A stretch of DNA of 64,000 nt, from contig CM114272.1 of the NCBI GenBank assembly GCA_050084515.1, forward strand, positions 8,308,001 to 8,372,000, read 5' to 3'. The notes under the pieces were generated by a model, which made no database searches, was not told the origin of the DNA, and worked only from the letters and a program-made list of their open reading frames with translations. Source of the stretch: Blasia pusilla (Eukaryota; Marchantiophyta; Marchantiopsida; Blasiales). Of this stretch, positions 56,926 to 64,000 are shown in pieces. The translations under genes and the position numbers were made by a program. Position 1 is the first letter of the stretch. Each line of letters opens with the position of its first letter.

Positions 56926-58094
56926 TCATCGGAAAGGTATCATCGATGATTGGGTGAGGTCCGCGTTTGTCATCCTCAACCGGGAAAGAAAATCGGCATT
57001 GGTATGCACCTTTCCGGCACCGGTCACCACATCGAATGTGAATTCTTGTAGCAACAAGATCCACCGTGCAATGCGTTCTGACAGGTCGGCTTTCACCATT
57101 AAGGGTCTGAGTGCAAAATGATCCACATGAAAGACAAATTCGTACCCTAATAAATAGTGTCGGAACTTTTTACACGAGAAGACCATGCCTAACGCCTCTC
57201 ATTCGGTGGTTGTATATTTCTGCTCTGCCGCCGATGGTTGTCGGCTGGCGTAGTAAATTGGAAAATCATGTTTGTGCTCATCCAATTGGCTAAGCACTAC
57301 TCCAATGGCAAATGAGGACGTGTCCACATATACGTGGAAGGGTTTGGTCCAATCGGGGGACCAAAGTACAAGAGCCTTTTGCAATGCGTCTTTTAAGGTG
57401 TCGAATGCCACTTGGCACGCTGGTGTCCACTCCCATTTGGTGGTCTTCTTAAGTAATGCAATAAGAGCGCCCGCTTTTACCGCGTAATCTTTAATAAACC
57501 GTCGATAGTACTCGACATGTCCCAAGAATCCTCTCAATTCCCGAAGATTAGTGGGTGGTTCCAATGCGACAATAATATCCACCTTGGCCTTGTCGACCTC
57601 AATTCCTTGTGCCGACACTCGGCGTCCCAACAGAATTCCTTGTTTCATAGCGATATATGATTTGTCCGGATGAAGGGACAAATGCACTTCGCGATTGCGT
57701 GCGAGTGTTAACTCTAACTTTTCCAGATGTTCGGCCTCCGTGCTAAAGATACAAAAATCGTCTAAAAAGATTTCCACAAACTTCCGAAGATACTCGTGGA
57801 AGATGGAGATCATCATCCGTTGGAAAGTAGCTTGGGCATTGCACAACCCAAAAGGCATTACGCGATATGCAAAAGTTCCCCAATCCGTAGTGAACGTTGT
57901 GAGCGGACGATCCTTTTTCGTATGAATACCTGGTTGTACCCCGAATATCCGCCCAAGAAAGTATAACGCGTGCCGGCCACTTTATCCAAAAATACGTCGC
58001 TGAAAGGTAGAGGATGGTGGTCTTTTAAGGTGGCCGATTTAATTTCCGATAGTCCTGGCACACTCGGATTTTTCCCGCTTGTTTTTAGGCACAT
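56926..58094 (-). pseudogene. Element E reverse transcriptase and RNase H
   Basis: 58094-57858 carries the fingers (LSEIKSATLKDHHPLPFSD, YTFLGGYSGYNQV). 57858-57199 is open for 219 codons with MPFGLCNAQATFQRMM, the catalytic FLDDF (LDD at 57757-57765), GILLGRRVSAQGIEVDKAKV, LRGFLGHVEYYRRFIKDYAV and the RNase H start FHVYVDTSSFAIGVVLSQ, ending KYTTTE. After a TGA the frame resumes as EALGMVFSCKKFRHYLLGYE and continues to 56926 with VFHVDHFALRPLM and NADFLSRL. The best preserved pol in the window; one stop and one frameshift separate the pieces. The Athila/Tat relation is inferred from the LDDF and GIEVDKAK blocks. Confidence 0.88.
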
Positions 58095-58510
58095 TACGAT
58101 GGGCTTACACCCACTCCGCGCTTAACAATGGATAGATTATTCCCGCCTCGAGACGCTGATCGATCTCGCCCTTGACTAACAATGAGTACTTTTGATTCAA
58201 TCGATATTGTCGCATTCGCACGGGACCGCCTTCTTTAAGATCAATTCGTGTTCACCATATTGTGCGGGAATGCCTGTCATTTCATCCATGGAGTATGCAA
58301 AGACATCCAAATACTCAAACAGAGTCTTTATATTTTATAAGTGTGGTGGGAGACAAACCGCCAAAAGGCGAGAGACTTTTGATCTGCAATATTGACCGGA
58401 CGTAGTCCCGCTTCGGAACCATGTTTTTCAGTAAAGTGGAAGGTGCTATGACCTAGCTTCTCTTCCTCTCGAGTCGACCTTGGCTTGAGGGTACCGCCTC
58501 CTCGTCTATT
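58095..58510 (-). other. Element E linker between protease and RT
   Basis: Corresponds to 32641-33110 of the plus-strand copy. Short broken frames only. Confidence 0.5.
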
Positions 58511-59126
58511 TCATAACATTCTAAATAATATACATTGACGAGGACTCAAAGAGCGGTGGTGTTGTCTTGATCGACGATAGCCGCCGCCGGCCATGCTCTC
58601 CTTGGGGTGGTCAAGATTCCCAGGTGACAGCTTGATGAGCCGCCGAGACCTGATTCGGCGCCGAACGTGAAACGCCGCTTTTCCAATCAGAGTCACCCTC
58701 GTGCCATACTGACCAGGGTCTTCCGATAGGAAAGGATAGCCCGTCGCAGTCAGGGGCTGCAAGACTAAGTAGTCCAACAGAAACAACACCCCCCCGAGCA
58801 TGGTCGGAATTTGCGTGAGCTGTCCGAGGGGTCTCTTCCGGGATTGATCCGCAAACCACAAATACTTGTATATGGGCTCGCATACATCGTGTACCCTAGG
58901 CCCGAGCCGTTTGCTCCGTCATAATATTGATTCCGCTTCGAATCAATGGGGACCTTCTTAATAGTATGGCCTCAATCTCCACCTCCACTTCTGGGGCTCC
59001 CAAGTCTTCTACTTCGAGACGGAAGATCCACCACTGGCAGATGCTTCGCCGCCTTCCCGGTCTTTTTATGCTGATTTTCCACCGCTGTAAGATTTTTCCG
59101 TGATATCTTGGGTTATCCATTAGCAA
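58511..59126 (-). pseudogene. Element E aspartic protease
   Basis: 59126-58896 holds EDLGAPEVEVEIEA, a shifted IRSGINIMTEQ (the D-S-G region is damaged here, intact as VPIDSGSGINIM at 32217-32320) and 58861-58511 gives LLDYLVLQPLTATGYPFL, the C-terminal block. It would process gag-pol. Frameshifts at the active-site loop and near 58880 inactivate it. Confidence 0.68.
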
Positions 59127-59338
59127 CTATAGCAGGTTATGTTGGTCGGGTTGACGCCAAGTCCTCAAGAAATCGTAAGGTTCTAGGACCAGTGGTGATG
59201 TCGCCATGGCTTGACCGGTCGTGATTTGGTTTGGCCTTTTTCTTTCTAGGTGTGTTTCCTCTCTGGTTCCTGGGCCTCACAAACTTGAGCACGGACTGGT
59301 CCTCCACATCCCGATGGAAGTATTTCGGATGACTTCGG

Positions 59339-61202
59339 TCAAAGGCCGGGTCCACATCGCTTTGAGGATGGCCTTCCCGCACGTAAGGTGTTCACGCCTT
59401 TGTTCTTGGGCTCCCTAGCTTTGCGCCGAAGACGGGCACCCTTCTTTACCTTTGGGGTCCCCGCGTCCGACTCTTCGACCTCGTGGTGACCGCCAACACG
59501 ATTTCTTGAATTCTTTGGGCCAGTCCGATGATTCCTCGTTGGCCCTTCGGTCGAGTCTTCCTCATCGATGGTGACTCGCTTTGGTCTCGGGACACTACTT
59601 CTTCCACCCGGACCAGTTGTACATTTACATCGCTTTTGGCTCGTTGAGCCGTTGGAGTATTTACATATCCGACCAACAAACGTGGGACTTTGGGCTCTGG
59701 GCATTCCACGGCTGTGTGCCCGCCCTTCTTGCAGTTCCCGCATAAGGGATTGAGTCCCACTGGTCGCTTTGGGTTTGGGCAATTATTGGCCCAATGGTCT
59801 CATCAGGCCGCAGATTATAACAACAATTTCTTTTGATTGGTGGCGTGAAGGCCGCCGCACCCATAATCTGTCTCTGGGGTCTCTGTTCTCCGTATTCCGG
59901 AGGTACATACCGCGTGATCCAGCTTCTCCCAGGGTTTGGGGGTGGCACCGCTTGGACGGCATAGCACCCTTCCCACTGCTCAGTTCATACCATCCTTCTT
60001 CAATAGGGGCCTCTTCCTCGACCCACCGTAGATCCTCCCGAGTAGGGCATTCTTGTACAAGTATGCCCCTGGGTTCCACAACTACTACACCAAATGTTGG
60101 GCCTCATCAGCCCGGTCGTCTTTCGGGGTCCTTCTCGGGCCGCCAGATGTACCTTCAACTCAGCCATTTGTTTATCGAGTTCCTCCATGGCCGACTTGCC
60201 GGCCTTCCTTTAAATCCCTCTTATCGGACTTTCCCCGGGCCGAGGACGACGCTTGGTGCTTGGTCGGGTTTTTGTCTGGTGCTTGGGGAGCGATGATGCT
60301 CGCTCTTCCCTTTCCTTTTAGCTTTTACCACTCGCCCGAGTCCGAGGATTTTGATTTAATCCCTTCAGAGAGGATTCCGTGTTCAGGAGGACGCCGTCTT
60401 CGGACGAAGCACTAGTCTGCGACGCCCCTCTCCGTTGGTGACGCCGTCTTCATGTTCGGCGGGACTTTTCTGAGGCTTCATACGCCTCAGCAGAGGCTAT
60501 GACCGCCTCCAGGGAATCCCGTTGGCCTCTCCGAAATACCGATCCATTTCTTTGACAAGCCGGACACAAACCAATCTACCAATTGGAAGGTAGTCGTGTG
60601 TTCTAGCTTATTCACAAGGCTCCGGAACCTTTGAGTATATTCCGGAGGGTCTCCTTCTTTCTTCGCTTCAGGTCGCCGAAGCTTTGTAAGAAGCTTGTCC
60701 TCAAACTCCAAGTCGCGGAACTCATGTAGGAAGGATTCCAAGACCCTTTTCCAAGTTTCCGTGACTTCTGCCCGAGACCTTTGTACCACCGGGCTTGCTC
60801 GCTTCTTGAGCAGGCCCCGAAAGACTCGTAACAAATCCTCCTTTGCCCCTTCCCCTGGCTTTTGCGACATGGGTGAATTCAAGAACAAAGTTATCCACAT
60901 CGCCTCGCTGTTCCCCAAAGAAAGGTGGGGTACCTTACCAGAGTTTTTCCAGTGTTGGCCATGGGCACTGCTGCTCTCCCTGCTGGCTCCCGGCTTGATG
61001 CTCGAGAGGGAGGAGGTAAAGGTGCCGCCCGTGGTGCTCTGATCGGCTCCTCGCTCCCGACTCCCCAAAGGGGTCCCAGGACGACTCTTCGTCCGACTGC
61101 GAACTGGAAGGGGACGTAGTGGAGAATTTGTCCCTTTCTTTCTTCTTGCTCTTCGCCTTCGGCAGAGGACGAAGACTCGGAGACGAACCAGGCGGTCTCC
61201 AA
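59339..61202 (-). pseudogene. Element E gag with three zinc knuckles
   Basis: Frames in order: 61202-60891 (N-terminus, acidic then Pro/Ser-rich), 61068-60487 (193 open codons, capsid-like, WKRVLESFLHEFRDLEFEDK, VNKLEHTTTFQLVDWFVSG), an Arg/Ser linker, 60188-60000 (MEELDKQMAELKVHLA helix, then WCSSCGTQGH with the last Cys frameshifted), a CYNCG knuckle near 59800, and 59760-59446 with an intact CGNCKKGGHTAVEC. The knuckles bind element RNA. At least four frame changes are needed, so it is not functional as assembled. Confidence 0.8.
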
Positions 61203-61741
61203 GCCGGTTGCTATTCCTGCGGCTTACTGCGCCGATCAGCTCGTTGCTCTCGCGAAGAGGGCTGAGAGCCTTCCATAAGTCTCTTGGGGATTTGGCACTA
61301 TGCGTTCACCCCACGGTGGCGATAGGGTAAGGGTCCATGGAGGGAGGTTAACTACTGATTCTTTTTACATCTACAGGAGGGTGCCTGGTGCTCCTACGCT
61401 TCCTGCCAGGTTTTCCTCCCATAGACAGAAGTACCGGGTTTTCACCAAGTACAACTATCATCCATGGGCGAAGCATCGTTCGGCGACAAGTTCTTTGACC
61501 ATTCTAATTAGTTGGTCTATCTTCTCTAGCACCAATGCAACAAATATACTGTTATCTTCAAGCATACATTGTCTTACGGGGGTCGCTAGAGCTAGCCGAT
61601 GGTCTTTAGTAAGAACTAGAATGTGGGGTCGTCTAGGGGCGAAGCTTCTTTCTCCGTTCCCCTCGCTTCCCCATGGGTCTTTCTCTCCTTCTCCCAAGGA
61701 TATGATCCCGCAAGCAGCGGCAAAAAAAGTCTTCGACTATA
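61203..61741 (-). other. Element E leader
   Basis: Sequence between the 5' LTR and gag. After the LTR end CATTACA the minus strand reads TATAGTCGAAGACTTTTT, the same as in the copy at 29536; no TGG-type primer-binding site is visible. A 148-codon plus-strand frame (61300-61746) lies antisense and has no support. Confidence 0.55.
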
Positions 61742-62939
61742 TGTAATGTCTAAGTGTTTCTTATTTACAGTCAATTGTAGAGTTCAATCCCCAAGAGGAT
61801 CATTGTTGGATGAAAAGAGAGTATAAAGTGATGATTATGTTGTAAAAGTGTAATTGATTATGTAATTCAAATGTAGTATTCCAGTAACATCTTCCGATCC
61901 TTTTTAGTACCTATGTTTTCTTCTTCAATTCTCTCGAGTGGAATTGAAAGTACGCTCAGGCAATTGGTTCTCTCGACATCTCGGAAGCTCACAGAGACCT
62001 CAAGAATAAAGTTGGCTTCTCCTACTTTCGGAACTCAATCCGTCGGGGCAGGTTACTCTCTGTCAAACAGATTTCATACAACTCTATGTTGATTATTCCA
62101 TTGATGAGAAAGGTTCGCGTGATTCACTCTTCACTCGGCAGACCCAAAAAGAATATTCAGACATAAGCATCGCACATCAGAATGAATGAATGAATGCTTT
62201 ACTACTCCATCAAGAATTGGAACACTTCAAAGTATATATACAAGCTCGAGAGGGTACAACTCTCTTGCTCGGACCATTCCTACAGCATAAGGACTTCATG
62301 AGCGAATGATAATGATAGCTTCTGTCTTGTTTCTTAAATATTCTCGAGAGTAGGAGCGTTTCTATGATCCGAAGCGTTCTTGATGAAGTTGGTGTCTCTT
62401 CAATATCTGTAACTACCTAGATCTATGGTGTGCGTTATTTTTCCTATGATCCCTGTGAATACGCAGTACAAAACTGTTCTAACTACCAATTTGATACAAA
62501 GGGTCGCGCCCTTTCCTAGTCTAATTGTTTAAACTATGTGTCGGTTCGAATCACAATCATCTTTGAGCTTTGTCGCGCTTAAATTTCCGGAGGACGAAGT
62601 TCTTCATTCTTCATTCTCTTCTTGCTTCGTTCTTCGTGCTTCGCTCTTTGTGCTTCGCTTAAGAGCGAGGTACTTCGTATACAGAGCTTCGTTGAGCTTC
62701 ATTAGGCTTTGTTAAGCTTCGCTAAGCTTCGCGTTGATCCTTTATACTTCTTTACGGCTTTTGATTCTCCTCTAAGGCAAATCCTTGATCTTCCATCTCT
62801 CTGCCTTGTCTTAGGAGCTTGGTGATTCACTTATCCTTCTTCATAATAATAAATAATCATAATCAAAATCATAATATACAAGAGTCTTCGTTGAATAAAA
62901 AGATATATTCTTCAAGAGTACAAAATTGTGGGTATCACA
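61742..62939 (-). repeat. 5' LTR of element E
   Basis: 1198 bp from TGTAATG (61742) to GGGTATCACA (62939), the first followed inward by leader and gag. It is nearly identical to the 3' LTR. It carries the TATA region (about 62232-62240), (GAAT)4 and the conserved GATCC-CTTGG-GGATC tail near 61783-61802. Confidence 0.95.
62232..62240 (-). promoter_or_regulatory. TATA box of the element E 5' LTR
   Basis: Minus-strand CTTGTATATATACTTTGAAG is conserved across family A LTRs and lies well upstream of the leader. It is likely the Pol II promoter of the element. Confidence 0.5.
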
Positions 62940-64000
62940 AACAACAATTCCTTTTAATGGGTGGCGTGAAGGCCGCCTCGCCCATAATCTTCCTCAGGGG
63001 TCTCTGTTCCCTGTATTCTGGAGGTACATATCGGGTGATCCAACTTCGTCTGGGATCTGGTGGTGGCACAGCTTGGATGGCATAGCACCCTTCCCACTGA
63101 TCGGGTTCATACCACCCCTCTTCGGTAGTGGGATCTTCCTAGATCCAACGTACATCCCTCTGCATGTGGCATTCCTGGGCAGTATGCCCTTGGGATCCGC
63201 AGGTACTGCACCAAATGTTGGGCCTCATCAGACCTGGCCGTCTTCTGGAGTCCTTCTGGGCCACCAGATGTACCTTCAGTTCTGCCATTTGCTTACTCAA
63301 CTCTTCCATGGCCGACTTGCCGGCCTTCCTTGCTCTCCCCCTTACTGGACTTTCAGACCGCTGGGGAAGGTGTTTTGTGGGTCGGGTTTTCCTTTGGTGC
63401 TTGGGAGAGTGGTGGCGCATGCTTTTTCCTTTCCGTTTAGATTTTACATCTTGTTCCGAGTTCAAGGACTCTGAAGTATCCCTCATAGAGGATTCCGTGT
63501 CTGTGGAGGACGCTTCGTCCTCTGACGAAGCACTAGTTTGCGACAAACCTCGGCGTTGGTGACGCCGTCTTCGTGTTTTACGGGACTTCTCTGAGGCTTC
63601 GTAAGCCTCTGCGGAGGCAATGACTGCTTCGAGGGAATCTCGTTGGCCTCGCTAGCAGTACCGGTCAATTTCCTTGGACAGTCCTGACACGAACCAATCT
63701 ACCAGTTGCGAGGTAGTGGTGTGTTCTAGTTTATTCACCAGGCTGCAAAACCTCTGTGTGTGCTCCCGGAGAGTTTCCTTCTTTTTCCGTTTCAGGTCGC
63801 GAAGCTTTGTAAGAAGTCTGTCCTCGAACTCTAGGTCGCGGAACTCATGTAGGAAGGACTCCAATACCCTCTTCCATGTTTCCGTGACGTCCGCTCCGAG
63901 ACCCTCGTACCACTGGCTTGCTTGCTTCTTGAGCAGGCCCGGAAAGACTCGCAAAAAGTCCTCCTCTGAACCTTCCCCATTTGCCTTGGCTACATGGGTA
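62940..64000 (-). pseudogene. Family A gag of a second, nearly open copy, cut by the element E LTR
   Basis: 63954-63652 is open with LLKKQASQWYEGLGADVTE, VLESFLHEFRDLEFEDRLLT and LEHTTTSQLVDWFVSGLSKE. After one in-frame TAG the frame continues (63546-63139) with a Ser/Asp/Glu-rich segment, KAGKSAMEELSKQMAELKVH and the intact knuckle CSTCGSQGHTAQEC. A second TAG follows near 63130, then EEGWYEPDQWEGCYAIQA and PPIKRNCC, where the LTR interrupts at 62939. It extends beyond the window. It needs far fewer corrections than the other gag copies, so it is younger or better assembled. Confidence 0.82.

Larger units (their letters stand above)
52267..62939 (-). mobile_element. Element E: structurally complete family A LTR retrotransposon, 10.7 kb
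   Basis: Two nearly identical LTRs (61742-62939 as 5' LTR, 52267-53465 as 3' LTR) enclose, on the minus strand, leader, gag, protease, RT, RNase H, integrase, aORF and polypurine tract. RT features (LDD, GILLGRRVSAQGIEVDKAKV) place it near Athila/Tat-type Ty3/gypsy elements. Frames in gag, protease, integrase and aORF are interrupted. The outer flanks (CCGAT on the left, AACAA on the right) do not match, so no target duplication is present. Confidence 0.92.

Noticed and set aside
61300-61746. 148-codon plus-strand protein
   Set aside because: Antisense to the element E leader and start of gag; it ends at the LTR boundary and shows no domain.
61787-61800. tRNA B box (AGTTCGATCCC resembles RGTTCRANNCC)
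   Set aside because: No A box or cloverleaf around it, it lies on the antisense strand of the LTR tail, and the same bases are explained by the conserved GATCC/GGATC stem.

Overview
This is a repeat-dominated stretch of nuclear DNA from a land plant. Nested Ty3/gypsy LTR retrotransposons, a 178-bp GA microsatellite, a decayed piece of plastid 16S rRNA and no bacterial-style gene organisation all point that way. Protein motifs of the second retrotransposon family (called B here) resemble those I associate with seed-free plants (ferns, lycophytes, bryophytes). That placement is a memory-based inference, not a search result. I found no intact host gene. A run of exactly 500 N (18147-18646) is an assembly gap.

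Two retrotransposon families account for most of the window. Family A has LTRs of about 1.2-1.4 kb that begin TGTGATACC and end CATTACA, a gag with CCHC knuckles, a DSG protease, an RT with an LDD catalytic motif and Athila/Tat-like flanking sequence, RNase H, integrase, and an extra ORF (aORF) between integrase and the 3' LTR. Its copies are: a 3' end at 1-1736 (+), a solo LTR at 9460-10728 (-), a solo LTR at 14010-15283 (+), an LTR fragment at 22770-23282 (-), a 5' LTR plus body at 28350-36660 (+), a 3' half at 41172-45685 (-), a structurally complete element at 52267-62939 (-), and a gag at 62940-64000 (-). Family B has a YIDD RT and a gag with one CCHC knuckle and an RGG box. It lies at 1737-11010 (-), 27147-27840 (+) and, rearranged, at 36800-41171.

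Layout: 1-11400 is a B element broken by a family A LTR, a 540-bp foldback element and an LTR-like insertion. 11400-28350 is low-density sequence with a palindromic repeat array, a solo LTR, the gap, microsatellites, the plastid rRNA fragment and a B gag. 28350-36660 is a family A copy carrying a 39-bp minisatellite. 36660-41171 is rearranged B sequence. 41172-45685 is a truncated A copy. 45686-52266 is a different kind of unit, called D here. 52267-62939 is the A element called E here, and 62940-64000 is a sibling gag.

Unit D is the most unusual content. On the minus strand it holds a degenerate multi-exon gene with recognisable splice sites. Its last exon resembles the C-terminal motif of N4/N6 amino-methyltransferases. 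Two introns of about 700 nt each contain a regular array of short palindromes (arms GCAACCCG and CGGGTTGC). One end of D matches an end of the small foldback element at 4830-5368, which carries the same palindrome. This suggests an autonomous/non-autonomous transposon pair that I do not recognise.

Almost every reading frame is broken by stops or single-base indels. The two LTRs of element E differ largely by 1-2-base indels, so some frameshifts may be long-read assembly errors rather than biological decay.
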